Assembly: GCF_900114845.1 (NCBI RefSeq)
Contig: NZ_FOUK01000001.1
Location: forward strand, 784,479 to 848,478
Length of the DNA: 64,000 bases
Direction: 5' to 3'
Origin: Pimelobacter simplex
Lineage (GTDB): Bacteria; Actinomycetota; Actinomycetes; Propionibacteriales; Nocardioidaceae
The notes under the pieces: generated by a model
The model's input: only the letters and a program-made list of their open reading frames with translations
What the model was told of the DNA's origin: nothing
Database searches by the model: none
Translations under genes and position numbers: made by a program
Part shown: positions 15,718 to 23,745 of the stretch, in pieces
How the letters are laid out: each line of letters begins with the position of its first letter
Position numbering within the stretch: the first letter of the stretch is position 1

Positions 15718-16884
15718 ATGAAGATCACCGTGGTCGGAGCCGGCTACGTCGGCCTCTCCAACGCCGTGCTGCTCGCCCGCCACAACGACGTGACGGTGCT
15801 CGACGTGAGCAACGAACGGGTCGCCGCCGTCAACGAGGGCCGCTCGCCGGTCGTCGACCCCGAGCTCGAGGAGCACCTCGCCGCCGGCGGCCTCGCGCTG
15901 CGCGCCACGCGCAGCCGCCGCGAGGCGTACGCCGACGCGACCTTCGTCATCGTCGCGACGCCCACGAACTACGACCCCGAGACCAACGGCTTCGACACCT
16001 CCACCGTCGAGCGGGTGACCGCCGAGGCGCTGGCGGCGAACCCGGCCGCCACCGTCGTGGTGAAGTCGACGGTGCCGGTCGGCTACACGAACACGCTGCG
16101 CGAGCGGCACCCCGGCGCGTCGATCCTGTTCAGCCCGGAGTTCCTGCGCGAGGGCCGGGCCCTGCACGACAACCTGTACCCGTCGCGGATCGTGGTCGGC
16201 TCCGACACCGAGCCCGGCCGGCTCTTCGCGAAGCTGCTCGTCCAGGCGGCGCTCGCCGACGACGTCCCGGTGCTGTTCACGGGATCGACCGAGGCCGAGG
16301 CGATCAAGCTGTTCGCCAACACCTACCTCGCGCTGCGGGTGGCGTACTTCAACGAGCTCGACACCTACGCCGCGATGCACGGCCTGGAGACCCGTCAGGT
16401 GATCGAGGGCGTCGGCCTCGACCCGCGGATCGGCACGCACTACAACAACCCGTCGTTCGGGTACGGCGGCTACTGCCTGCCCAAGGACACCAAGCAGCTG
16501 CAGGCCAACTACCGCCAGGTGCCGCAGAACCTCATCAGCGCCATCGTCGAGGCGAACACCACGCGCAAGGAGTTCATCGCCGAGGACGTGCTGCGCCGCG
16601 AGCCCCGGGTGGTCGGGATCTACCGGCTCACGATGAAGGCCGGCTCGGACAACTTCCGCGAGTCAGCGGTCCAGGGCGTGATGAAGCGGATCAAGGCGCG
16701 CGGCGTCAAGGTGATCGTCTTCGAGCCCGAGCTGGACCAGAAGCGGTTCTTCGGCTCGAAGGTCGTGCGCGACCTCGACGAGTTCAAGCAGAAGGCCGAC
16801 GTCATCATCGCCAACCGGCGCACCGACGTCCTCGACGACGTCGCCGAGAAGGTCTACACGCGCGACGTCTACGGGCGCGACTGA
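15718..16884 (+). CDS. ugd: UDP-glucose 6-dehydrogenase family protein
   Basis: 388 aa nucleotide-sugar dehydrogenase. N-terminal NAD site GAGYVG (residues 7-12), FSPEFLREG in the linker, and the nucleophilic Cys in [10 protein letters not shown] (C253). It is on the short side for Ugd and resembles the class that makes UDP-glucuronate (alternatively a UDP-sugar or GDP-mannose dehydrogenase). An SD-like GGAG precedes the ATG. Its uronic acid product would supply acidic sugars to the polysaccharide encoded at 3.8-12.5 kb; GalE, ManA and the priming transferase lie within 10 kb. Monocistronic by spacing. Confidence 0.9.
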   Translation: MKITVVGAGYVGLSNAVLLARHNDVTVLDVSNERVAAVNEGRSPVVDPELEEHLAAGGLALRATRSRREAYADATFVIVATPTNYDPETNGFDTSTVERVTAEALAANPAATVVVKSTVPVGYTNTLRERHPGASILFSPEFLREGRALHDNLYPSRIVVGSDTEPGRLFAKLLVQAALADDVPVLFTGSTEAEAIKLFANTYLALRVAYFNELDTYAAMHGLETRQVIEGVGLDPRIGTHYNNPSFGYGGYCLPKDTKQLQANYRQVPQNLISAIVEANTTRKEFIAEDVLRREPRVVGIYRLTMKAGSDNFRESAVQGVMKRIKARGVKVIVFEPELDQKRFFGSKVVRDLDEFKQKADVIIANRRTDVLDDVAEKVYTRDVYGRD

Positions 16885-17012
16885 GGCCGGACGACCGGCC
16901 GCACGCGCTCCACCTGGAACGGCGCGTCGAGCGCGCCCGCCCGGCTCACGCCGAAGGTGAACAGGGCAGCAGCCCCCACCCAGATCGCTCCGATGCTCAG
17001 CAGCACGTCCAT
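16869..17012 (-). CDS. Small single-pass membrane protein (47 aa)
   Basis: An ATG at 17012 with a GGGAGG ribosome-binding site 6 nt upstream opens 47 codons. The protein has one hydrophobic helix ([20 protein letters not shown]) and a basic tail ending [10 protein letters not shown]. It overlaps the last 16 nt of ugd on the opposite strand. No homologue recognised. The RBS and membrane helix support reality; the shortness keeps confidence moderate. It lies downstream of, and on the same strand as, the TauE gene, but 89 bp away. Confidence 0.5.
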   Translation of the reverse strand: MDVLLSIGAIWVGAAALFTFGVSRAGALDAPFQVERVRPVVRPQSRP

Positions 17013-17101
17013 CGCGGCCTCCCTTGCCTGACCCCACGGTAGTCCGCGGGTGGGCACGGGCGGCTCCTCTGATCGTCGGGCGTGGCGATGGCCCGAACGG
17101 A

Positions 17102-18112
17102 CTAGGCGCCGGTCCGAGCGGTGGGCTGCTGCTCGGGCGAGCCGAAGGACTCGATCTCGGCGACCGTGGGGGCCCCGAACATCGGCAGGTCGTGCTGGCG
17201 CCGGATCAGGCCCCAGACGAGGGGGACGAGCACGAGCATCGCGATGCCGATGCCGGCGACGACCAGCGCCTCGGCGGTCTCGTGGCCCTCGCCGAACGGG
17301 TGCAGCCCGGCCTTGAAGAGGAGGGCGACGCCGGACATCGTGAGCACGATGACGATGCCGCGGCGGATGTAGGACTGCGGCACCCGCGGGGCCAGCCGGG
17401 CGCCGATCAGCGTGCCGGGCACCGAGCCGACGACGAGCGGGATGACCAGGCTCCACTCGAGACCGTGGATGGCGATATTGGCCAGCGCGGCGCTGAGGAC
17501 GAGGGGGACCGCCTGGACCAGGTCCGTGCCGACGAGGCGGACGGCGGACAGGCCGGGGTAGAGCATGAGCAGCGCGATCATGATGACCGAGCCCGAGCCG
17601 ACGCTGGTCACGCCGACGAGGAGGCCGCCGAGCATGCCGACCAGCAACGTGGGGAGCGGCCGGATGCGCGGGTTGTCGTCGGGCAGCGAGCCGCCGCGGC
17701 GGACCCGCTTGAGGTTGATGTAGAGCCGCAGCGCGTAGGTCGACGCGGCGAACAGGAGCGCGATGCCGATGCAGAGCTTGAGCGTCTTCTCGAGCTCGGT
17801 CGGGTCGTTCGTCAGCGCCTTGACCAGCCAGGGCCCGACGAACGCCATCGGCACCGAGCCCAGGATCAGCCAGCCCGCCAGCCGCAGGTTGGGCGAGCCC
17901 TCGCGGGCGTGGGTGATCGCCCCGCCGGTCTTGTAGACGGCGGCCGCGGTGAGGTCGGCGGTGACGATCGCCGAGGTGTGGCCGACGCCGAGGAAGATCA
18001 GCGCCGGCGTCATCAGCGCGCCCCCGCCCATGCCGGTGAGCCCGACGACGATGCCGACGAAGAAGCCGGCCGCGGCGATCGAGAGAGCGGTGAGGGTGAG
18101 CAGGTCGTCCAT
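17102..18112 (-). CDS. TauE/SafE-family membrane permease
   Basis: 336 aa with about eight membrane helices in two pseudo-symmetric halves. Family repeats are GIVVGLTGMGGGALMTPALI near the N-terminus and GLLVGVTSVGSGSVIM in the middle. Relatives move sulfite, sulfoacetate, taurine-derived sulfite or sulfate. The start overlaps the stop of the APS-kinase/phosphatase gene (ATGA), so the two are coupled, which points to sulfate or sulfite movement tied to sulfate activation. Direction (uptake or export) cannot be told. The C-terminal tail is Gln/Pro/Thr rich and cytosolic. Confidence 0.88.
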   Translation of the reverse strand: MDDLLTLTALSIAAAGFFVGIVVGLTGMGGGALMTPALIFLGVGHTSAIVTADLTAAAVYKTGGAITHAREGSPNLRLAGWLILGSVPMAFVGPWLVKALTNDPTELEKTLKLCIGIALLFAASTYALRLYINLKRVRRGGSLPDDNPRIRPLPTLLVGMLGGLLVGVTSVGSGSVIMIALLMLYPGLSAVRLVGTDLVQAVPLVLSAALANIAIHGLEWSLVIPLVVGSVPGTLIGARLAPRVPQSYIRRGIVIVLTMSGVALLFKAGLHPFGEGHETAEALVVAGIGIAMLVLVPLVWGLIRRQHDLPMFGAPTVAEIESFGSPEQQPTARTGA

Positions 18113-19968
18113 CAGGCACCCGTCTGTGGCAGGGCCAGGCGGGGGAGCACCGCCTGGAGGAGGGCGTCGATCTGGTCCGCCGAGACGTCGGCGGCCGCCT
18201 TGCCCCGGCGGTAGGGGTCGCGGATGTCGTGGTGCTCGGCGGTGCCCGCCCGGCGGTGGCCGACGGCGGTGACCAGGTCGGCACCGTGCAGGGCCCGGTC
18301 GACCCGGTCGATGGACTCCGCGAACTGGCCGAGCGTGAACGCCTTGCGGAAGGCGCCCGGCACCTCCTCGAGGACGAACGCGCGGTGCGCGGCCTCGGCG
18401 GTGAGGACCAGGTCGGCGACCTCGATCAGGTCGTCGGTCAGGGGGCGGCTGGCGAAGCCGCTGATCAGCTCGGTGCTCACGCCCCGCTCGGCGAGCACGG
18501 CGCCCATGGTCCGGTCGACCGGGTGGGCGTTGAAGCCGTGGGTGCCGGCGCTGGCGAACTCGATGCCGGACTCGGCGCCGGTCAGCACCCGCGAGCGCAG
18601 CTCCATGTACGGCGAGCGGCAGATGTTCGCGGTGCACACGAAGAGCACGCGCAGCGGCGTCGCCTCGACCCGGGCGGGTGGCTCGGTGACGGGCGCGGGC
18701 TCGACGACGACGGCCGGGGCGGGCGCGGGCTCCGGGGCGGCCTCGGGCTCCACCGCGGCGGCGGTGGTGGTCAGGTCGAGGTAGCCGCTCGCTCGGAGTG
18801 CCTCGATGACGTCGTCGAGGGCGTCCTCGATGGTGCGCCCGGTCGTGTCGACCCGGACGTTCGCGTCGAGCGGCTCGTCGTAGGGGGAGGAGATGCCCGT
18901 GAACTCGGGGATCTCGCCGCGGCGGGCCTTGGCGTAGAGGCCCTTGCGGTCGCGTCGCTCGCACTCCTCGAGCGGCGTGGCGACGTGGACGAGGAAGAAC
19001 GCGCCGCCGGCCTCGTCGACCATCGCCCGGACCTGCTGCCGGGTCTGGTCGAAGGGTGCGATCGGGCTGCACACCGCGATCCCGCCGTGGCGGGAGATCT
19101 CGGCGGCGACCCAGCCGATCCGGCGGATGTTGGTCTCGCGGTCCTCCTTGGAGAAGGTGAGACCGGCGGAGAGGTTGCGGCGCACGACGTCGCCGTCGAG
19201 GCTCGTCACGCTGCGCCCGCCCTGCTCCAGCAGCCGGTCCATGAGCGCGCGGGCCAGCGTCGACTTGCCGCTGCCGGACAGGCCGGTGAAGAACAGGACG
19301 AGGCCCTGCTCGTCGGGGCGGGGGCGCTCCTCGCGCGCGATGTCGGCGACCTCGGGGAGCAGGTGGCCGCCGTACCCGAGCTCGACGACGGGGTCGGTCT
19401 CGGCGTACGACGTGAGCACCGAGATGCGCAGCGCGGGGTCGGCGAGCGAGGCGTGGTCGGCCAGCGGGCAGGCCACGACGTCGGCGCCGACGAGGCCGGC
19501 GACCCGGAGCGTGGCGCGCAGCAGCCCGACCGGGCTGACCGCGGGCGTTCCGGTGCCGACGAGCGCCACGAGCACCACCGGGCCGAGGCCGCGCAGCTGC
19601 TCGAGCTGGACGTCGGTGACCAGGTCGGTGACCGGCACGAAGGTGCGCCCGGCGTACCGCTCGCGGACGGCCTCGGGGGTCAGGTAGAGCCGGCGGAAGG
19701 GGCCGTACTGGGCGTGCGTCAGCGGCGTCACGGTCAGCCCGCGCAGCGCGCTGGCGACGCGGGCCAGGGGCAGGCCCTCGGGGTCGACGAGCTCGACCTC
19801 GTTGCCCTCGTCGAGGTGGGTGCGCAGCTCCTGGGGGAGCGAGAGCGTGATCGGGCTGCCCGGCTCGTTGAACCCGCGGATCGGCGCGGCCGCCCCCGAG
19901 GTGAGCAGCTCGAGGTCGTCGAGCTCCCGCGGCGTGGGGCAGTGCTGGGGGACGGACGGGGCTGGCAC
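18112..19968 (-). CDS. Three-part fusion: sulfurylase/PUA-like region, APS kinase (CysC), low-MW protein-tyrosine phosphatase
   Basis: 618 aa from the GTG at 19968. Residues 1-220: weakly ATP-sulfurylase-like (LTPLTHAQYGPFRRLYL), without the HxGH site, so probably not catalytic. Residues 222-397: APS kinase with P-loop GLSGSGKST (229-237), ETNIRRIGWVA and SPIAPFDQTR; makes PAPS from APS. Residues 400-437: Ala/Pro/Glu-rich linker. Residues 438-618: low-molecular-weight phosphatase with CTANICR (Cys445) and general acid DPY (584-586), which favours phosphatase over arsenate reductase. Coupled to the TauE permease by ATGA. The fusion is unusual: a sulfation precursor enzyme joined to the phosphatase class that reverses BY-kinases. 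Start choice rests on a TACGAT -10 exactly 7 nt upstream; an ATG at 20082 would add 38 non-family residues. Confidence 0.85.
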   Translation of the reverse strand: MPAPSVPQHCPTPRELDDLELLTSGAAAPIRGFNEPGSPITLSLPQELRTHLDEGNEVELVDPEGLPLARVASALRGLTVTPLTHAQYGPFRRLYLTPEAVRERYAGRTFVPVTDLVTDVQLEQLRGLGPVVLVALVGTGTPAVSPVGLLRATLRVAGLVGADVVACPLADHASLADPALRISVLTSYAETDPVVELGYGGHLLPEVADIAREERPRPDEQGLVLFFTGLSGSGKSTLARALMDRLLEQGGRSVTSLDGDVVRRNLSAGLTFSKEDRETNIRRIGWVAAEISRHGGIAVCSPIAPFDQTRQQVRAMVDEAGGAFFLVHVATPLEECERRDRKGLYAKARRGEIPEFTGISSPYDEPLDANVRVDTTGRTIEDALDDVIEALRASGYLDLTTTAAAVEPEAAPEPAPAPAVVVEPAPVTEPPARVEATPLRVLFVCTANICRSPYMELRSRVLTGAESGIEFASAGTHGFNAHPVDRTMGAVLAERGVSTELISGFASRPLTDDLIEVADLVLTAEAAHRAFVLEEVPGAFRKAFTLGQFAESIDRVDRALHGADLVTAVGHRRAGTAEHHDIRDPYRRGKAAADVSADQIDALLQAVLPRLALPQTGA

Positions 19969-19975
19969 AGGGGAG

Positions 19976-19981
19976 ATCGTA
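19976..19981 (-). promoter_or_regulatory. -10-like TACGAT for leaderless start of the CysC-phosphatase gene
   Basis: On the minus strand TACGAT ends 7 nt before GTG 19968. No ribosome-binding site is visible for this start. Confidence 0.45.
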
Positions 19982-20115
19982 CAGAGTCGAGTGAGTTGAT
20001 CCGATTTGAACAGTGGAAGGTGGACGCGATCACTCCGGAGGGCGACCGGCGCGCCCGGGACGCCGTCCGCGCTCGTGCACATGTGAACGACTTCACGTGC
20101 TGGCTGCTTGCAAGA

Positions 20116-20133
20116 TGCTAACTATTGCTAGCA
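20116..20133. promoter_or_regulatory. Inverted repeat TGCTA-N8-TAGCA upstream of the XRE gene
   Basis: Perfect 5-bp arms with an 8-nt spacer, 11 nt before the XRE start. It overlaps the likely -10 (CACGAT, 20132-20137) and follows a TTGCAA at 20108-20113 that could be a -35 element. A plausible autoregulatory operator for the XRE protein. Confidence 0.5.
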
Positions 20134-20143
20134 CGATGGGCGC

Positions 20144-20596
20144 ATGGCGAAGGGAAAGGTCGTGAAGACCGTCGGGTCACTCGGCGACTACCTCAAGGAG
20201 CAGCGGACCTCGGCCCGCCTCTCCCTGCGGCAGCTGGCCGACCAGGCGGGCGTCTCGAACCCGTACCTGAGCCAGATCGAGCGGGGACTCCGCAAGCCGT
20301 CGGCCGAGGTGCTGCAACAGATCGCCAAGGCCCTGCGGATCTCCGCCGAGCAGCTCTACATCAGGGCCGGGATCCTCAGCCCCGATGACGGCGTGGGGGG
20401 ATCGGTGGAGCTCGCGATCGTGAGCGACACCGGACTCACCGAGCGGCAGAAGCAGTCGCTCCTCGATGTCTACGCATCGTTCCTCGCGCTCAACGCGGCC
20501 GAGCAGGAAGGCTCCACGCGGGCCGCGGAAGAGGCGCCGGAAGACGCGCCGACCACTACCGAGACGGACTCCGACGCCGTCGCCAACGAAGGGTGA
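20144..20596 (+). CDS. XRE-family transcriptional regulator (Rv0474-like)
   Basis: 150 aa. A Cro/C1-type helix-turn-helix covers residues 12-66: LGDYLKEQRTSARLSLRQLA, then VSNPYLSQIERGLRKPS as recognition helix, then LQQIAKALRISAEQLY. A short acidic, Glu/Thr-rich tail follows. The order XRE - HbhA-like - DUF2516 matches Rv0474-Rv0475-Rv0476 of Mycobacterium tuberculosis, which supports orthology. The ATG is preceded 6 nt upstream by CACGAT, consistent with a leaderless mRNA, and by an inverted repeat that could be its own operator. Probably regulates the downstream HbhA-like gene 8 bp away. Confidence 0.88.
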   Translation: MAKGKVVKTVGSLGDYLKEQRTSARLSLRQLADQAGVSNPYLSQIERGLRKPSAEVLQQIAKALRISAEQLYIRAGILSPDDGVGGSVELAIVSDTGLTERQKQSLLDVYASFLALNAAEQEGSTRAAEEAPEDAPTTTETDSDAVANEG

Positions 20597-20604
20597 AACC
20601 AGCA

Positions 20605-21261
20605 ATGCCGAAGCTCGAGCTCCCCAAGATCGACCTCCCGAAGATCGACCTCCCGACCCTCGACCTCACCAAGGTCGACCTCCCGCCGGCCGCCGCCAAG
20701 CCGCTCTACGCCGGCGTCGGCGCGACCGACCTGGCCGTCGAGAAGGTCCGCACCTACGTCGCCGACGTGCAGGCCAAGGTGACCGCCCGCGTCTCCGACG
20801 TCCAGAAGGACGTCACCGCCCGCGTGGCCGGTGTCCAGACCCGCGTCGCGGGCGTCCAGAGCAGCGTCAAGGGCTTCGAGCTCCCCGAGCCGAAGTCGCT
20901 GCAGGGCAAGGCCGTCAGCACGTTCGCCGACCTCCAGGCCGACGCCAAGGCGCTCCCGGCCAAGGTCCAGAGCAGCGTCAAGGGCGCGTACGACGACAAC
21001 GTCGCCACCGCGACCGCGCTCTACGCCGACCTCGCCAAGCGCGGCGAGGGCGTCGTCGTGAAGCTCCGCACCGGCGAGGTCCCGGCCGCCCCGGTCAAGA
21101 AGGCCACCCCGGCCGCCGCGAAGAAGGCTCCCGCGAAGAAGGCGCCGGCCGCCAAGAAGGCCGCTCCGGCCAAGAAGGCCCCGGCCGCGAAGAAGGCTCC
21201 CGCGAAGAAGGCGCCGGCCGCCAAGAAGGCCGCTCCGGCCACCACGGCTCCCTCCGCCTGA
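20605..21261 (+). CDS. Heparin-binding-hemagglutinin-like (HbhA) protein with Lys/Ala/Pro tail
   Basis: 218 aa. The N-terminus has repeats of [K/T]-x-DLP (PKIDLPKIDLPTLDL). The middle (about 45-150) is a long amphipathic helix/coiled coil with repeated VQxxV motifs. The C-terminus (about 165-218) is made of KKAPAKKAP-type repeats like HbhA and histone H1. HbhA of mycobacteria is a surface adhesin that binds sulfated glycans through this tail; its relatives also bind DNA or storage granules. No signal peptide, as for HbhA. ATG 20605 is preferred to GTG 20593 because of the AAGGG about 11 nt upstream. A terminator follows. Confidence 0.8.
   Translation: MPKLELPKIDLPKIDLPTLDLTKVDLPPAAAKPLYAGVGATDLAVEKVRTYVADVQAKVTARVSDVQKDVTARVAGVQTRVAGVQSSVKGFELPEPKSLQGKAVSTFADLQADAKALPAKVQSSVKGAYDDNVATATALYADLAKRGEGVVVKLRTGEVPAAPVKKATPAAAKKAPAKKAPAAKKAAPAKKAPAAKKAPAKKAPAAKKAAPATTAPSA
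21118..21241 (+). repeat. 55-bp exact direct repeat, 69-bp period, in the HbhA-like tail
   Basis: Positions 21118-21172 and 21187-21241 are identical over 55 bp and offset by 69 bp (23 codons), so recombination would change tail length in frame. Confidence 0.85.
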
Positions 21262-21289
21262 GCCGTCCCGCACCACCCCGCAGCACCCG

Positions 21290-21318
21290 GCGACCCCGAG
21301 GCACCGCCTCGGGGTCGC
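21290..21318 (+). terminator. Hairpin after the HbhA-like gene
   Basis: Perfect 12-bp stem (GCGACCCCGAGG) with a 5-nt loop and a short T-containing trailer (TGTCATTT). It ends the XRE-HbhA transcript before the separately started DUF2516 gene. Confidence 0.85.
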
Positions 21319-21338
21319 TGTCATTTCCCGCGGTCCCC

Positions 21339-21344
21339 TAGGAT
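21339..21344 (+). promoter_or_regulatory. -10-like TAGGAT before the DUF2516 gene
   Basis: TAGGAT in the context CCCCTAGGATCG ends 9 nt before ATG 21354. The context is the same as at 14861-14870. Confidence 0.4.
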
Positions 21345-21353
21345 CGACCCACT

Positions 21354-21653
21354 ATGTACGGGGGATTCGTCGGCGCGGCCAGCAGCCTGGAGATGTGGAT
21401 CAACGTCGGCATCGCCTTCGTGCTCCTCGTGGTCAAGATCTTCGCGTTCGTCAGCGCCCTGCTCTACTCCGGCGAGTCGTACGTCGCCGCCGACAAGCTC
21501 AACAAGGCGACCTGGACGCTCATCCTCGGCATCGGGGTGCTGCTGCAGGTGGTGCCGATCCCGCTCTCGATCGTCAACCTGGCGATGCTCGTCGCGGCCT
21601 GCGTCTACCTGGCCGACGTCCGCCCGGCGCTCGCGGGGCTGCGCCGGCGCTAG
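21354..21653 (+). CDS. DUF2516 membrane protein (Rv0476-like)
   Basis: 99 aa with three membrane helices (INVGIAFVLLVVKIFAFV; TLILGIGVLLQVVPIPL; IVNLAMLVAACVYLADV). Small actinobacterial family of unknown function. Its place directly after the XRE and HbhA-like genes is conserved with Mycobacterium. It has its own probable promoter and is convergent with manA, 9 bp apart. Start ATG 21354 has no RBS, suggesting a very short or absent leader. Confidence 0.85.
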   Translation: MYGGFVGAASSLEMWINVGIAFVLLVVKIFAFVSALLYSGESYVAADKLNKATWTLILGIGVLLQVVPIPLSIVNLAMLVAACVYLADVRPALAGLRRR

Positions 21654-21662
21654 CCCGCCGGG

Positions 21663-22841
21663 TCAGAGCAGGTCGTCGAGGCGGCCCGCCGCGCCGTCGG
21701 GCGCGTAGGCCTGGGCGACCTCGCCGGTGCCGACGATCCGCAGCTCGCCGTCGTTGTCGTCGGCGTACGCCGCGTCGCCACGGCGCAGGTGAAGCATCTC
21801 GTCGCGCTCGTTGAGGAGCGCGACCTCGCCGCCGGTGCAGACCAGCAGCCGCGGGCCGCTGGCGGGGAGGATGACGCCGGCCGGGTCGGCCTGCGAGCTC
21901 TGGGTGACCGAGAGGGCGAACTCGCGGTTGGGGCTGAAGATGTCGGTCGAGGTGCCGAACAGCTGGGGGGAGACCCGGGCGACCCGGGACATGCCCTCCT
22001 CGAGGCAGAGCACGAGGCCGTCCGGGTCGACGTGCTTCGTGGTGAGCCCGGCGCGCAGGACGTTGTCGGAGGCGATCATCACCTCGAGGCACATGCCGCT
22101 GAGGTGGGCGTGGATGATCCCCGTGTCGAGGTACGCCGCCTCGCCGGGCTGGAGGGTCAGCCGGTTGAGCAGGAGCGAGACGAGCACGCCGACGTCGCCG
22201 GGGTGGAACTTCTCGATCTCGACGGCGGTCGCGTAGGCCCGCTTGATGTCGATGCCGTCGTCGAGGGCGGCGCGGCACTGGTCGACGATCGCGGCGACGT
22301 CCTCGGGGCTGGGCGGGTCGAGGAGGAGGCCCTCGACGAGCCGGACGATGCCGGCGAAGCCGGGGTTGTCGCGCAGCTTCTTGGTGAGCGCGCGGGCCAC
22401 GGGGTGCGGCAGCGGCATGAGCACGCGCAGGATCTCGGCGGTCGGGCGGAAGCCGACGAGCGTGTCGAAGGTGGAGAGGGCGACGACCATCTCGGGCTTG
22501 GGCCGGGGGTCCTTGAACACCCGCTCGGGGGCGGCGAGGGGGACCCCGCGCTCCTCCTCGGCGGCGTACCCCGCCTGGGCGCGCGCGGAGTTGGGGTGCA
22601 CCTGGATCGACAGAGGCCGCTCGGCGGCGAGCAGCTTGAGCATGAAGTCGAGCTCGCCGGCGACCTCGGTCAGCGGGCGCTCCTCGCCCTGGCGGTCGAC
22701 GAACCGCGCGGTGCCCAGGGGATGGGTGCCCAGCCACACCTCGGCGACCGGAGCGCCGTCGGGGCGGCGGCGCTGGAAGCCCGGGATGGCGTGGGTCGAG
22801 CCCCAGTCGTAGGCCTGGGTGGGGCACAGGAGGGGGAGCAC
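21663..22841 (-). CDS. manA: Mannose-6-phosphate isomerase, class I
   Basis: 392 aa zinc enzyme interconverting fructose-6-P and mannose-6-P. The family signature with zinc ligands is present: IQVHPN (around residue 79) and KPEMVVALSTFDTLVGFRP. The N-terminal YDWGSTHAIP is also typical. It feeds GDP-mannose and so mannans, glycolipids or the polysaccharide nearby. GTG start at 22841; TAAGGT lies 6 nt upstream on the same strand, so the mRNA may be leaderless. Monocistronic, convergent with the DUF2516 gene. Confidence 0.93.
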   Translation of the reverse strand: MLPLLCPTQAYDWGSTHAIPGFQRRRPDGAPVAEVWLGTHPLGTARFVDRQGEERPLTEVAGELDFMLKLLAAERPLSIQVHPNSARAQAGYAAEEERGVPLAAPERVFKDPRPKPEMVVALSTFDTLVGFRPTAEILRVLMPLPHPVARALTKKLRDNPGFAGIVRLVEGLLLDPPSPEDVAAIVDQCRAALDDGIDIKRAYATAVEIEKFHPGDVGVLVSLLLNRLTLQPGEAAYLDTGIIHAHLSGMCLEVMIASDNVLRAGLTTKHVDPDGLVLCLEEGMSRVARVSPQLFGTSTDIFSPNREFALSVTQSSQADPAGVILPASGPRLLVCTGGEVALLNERDEMLHLRRGDAAYADDNDGELRIVGTGEVAQAYAPDGAAGRLDDLL

Positions 22842-22847
22842 GGTGCG

Positions 22848-22853
22848 ACCTTA
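22848..22853 (-). promoter_or_regulatory. -10-like TAAGGT for leaderless start of manA
   Basis: On the minus strand TAAGGT ends 6 nt before the GTG start at 22841. No ribosome-binding site is visible. Confidence 0.4.
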
Positions 22854-22891
22854 CCGATCCGCCTCGGCGCCGCCCGGGCTTTCGCGGGCTT

Positions 22892-23728
22892 TCACCGCTG
22901 GGTGGGCGGGGCCAGGAGCCGGCCGACCTCGTCGTGATCGGGGTGCTCGCGACCCAGCTCGGCAGCCCGGTGCCGGCACCAGTCGAGCGGGGTGCCGCCG
23001 AAGCGGGTGTCGCGCCGGGTGGGGTCCGCGCCGCGCCGCAGGAGGTGCCGGACGGCGTCCGGCCGGCCGCGGTGGGCGGCGGCGTGCAGGGCGGTGGAGC
23101 CGTCCCGGTCGACGCCATCGACCGGCGTCCCCGCCGCGAGCAGCTGGTCGACCACGTCGAGGCGGCCGCGCTCGGCGGCCACCCGCAGCGCGGCGACCCG
23201 GTCGGCCTCGGGCGGGTCGGCGCCGAGCAGCCCGGTGAGGGCGGCGGAGCCGGTCGCGGCCGCGTGCACGAGGTCGGTGGCGCCGGCGGCCACGAGGACG
23301 TCGGCGACCGCCGTCATCTCGAACACCGCGGCGTGCCGCAGCGCGGTGCCGCCGGGGACGCCGCCGGCGTCCGGGGCCGCGGTGGCCGCGAGGTCGGCGC
23401 CCGCCTCGACCAGGACCTGCGCCACCTCGGCGTCGCCGTAGCTGGCCGCGGTGATGAGCGGCGTCTCGGGATCGCCGGGTGCGCCGTCGACGGGAGCGCC
23501 GGCGCTCAGCAGCGCCCGGGCGAGCGCGCCGGTGCCCGCGACGTCGCGCCACTCGCCGCGCACGGCGTCGTAGCGCAGCATCGCGACGTAGCCCAGGGGC
23601 GAGGCGCCCCGCGGGTGGCCGGGCCCGGCCGGGATCGGCTCGCGCGCGAGCCCGGGCTGCTCGGCCAGCAGCGCCCGCAGCCGGACGGCGTCGCGGAGGT
23701 CGAGCACCTCGCGCAGCCCGTCGCTCAC
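22892..23728 (-). CDS. Ankyrin-repeat protein
   Basis: 278 aa from the GTG at 23728, which has a GGAGGAGG ribosome-binding site. At least five ankyrin units can be read, for example ETPLITAASYGDAEVAQVLVEAGADL, GTALRHAAVFEMTAVADVLV and STALHAAAHRGRPDAVRHLL. No signal peptide or catalytic motif, so a cytosolic protein-protein interaction scaffold. A longer upstream frame belongs to the antisense of the neighbouring gene and lacks repeats. It follows the priming glycosyltransferase by 18 bp on the same strand, so the two are probably co-transcribed. Partner unknown. Confidence 0.85.
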   Translation of the reverse strand: MSDGLREVLDLRDAVRLRALLAEQPGLAREPIPAGPGHPRGASPLGYVAMLRYDAVRGEWRDVAGTGALARALLSAGAPVDGAPGDPETPLITAASYGDAEVAQVLVEAGADLAATAAPDAGGVPGGTALRHAAVFEMTAVADVLVAAGATDLVHAAATGSAALTGLLGADPPEADRVAALRVAAERGRLDVVDQLLAAGTPVDGVDRDGSTALHAAAHRGRPDAVRHLLRRGADPTRRDTRFGGTPLDWCRHRAAELGREHPDHDEVGRLLAPPTQR

Positions 23729-23745
23729 GGGTGCCCTCCTCCGGC

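Noticed and set aside
18112-18660. Arsenate reductase for the C-terminal domain of the CysC fusion
   Set aside because: The domain keeps the DPY general-acid motif of low-MW phosphatases and no arsenic genes are nearby.
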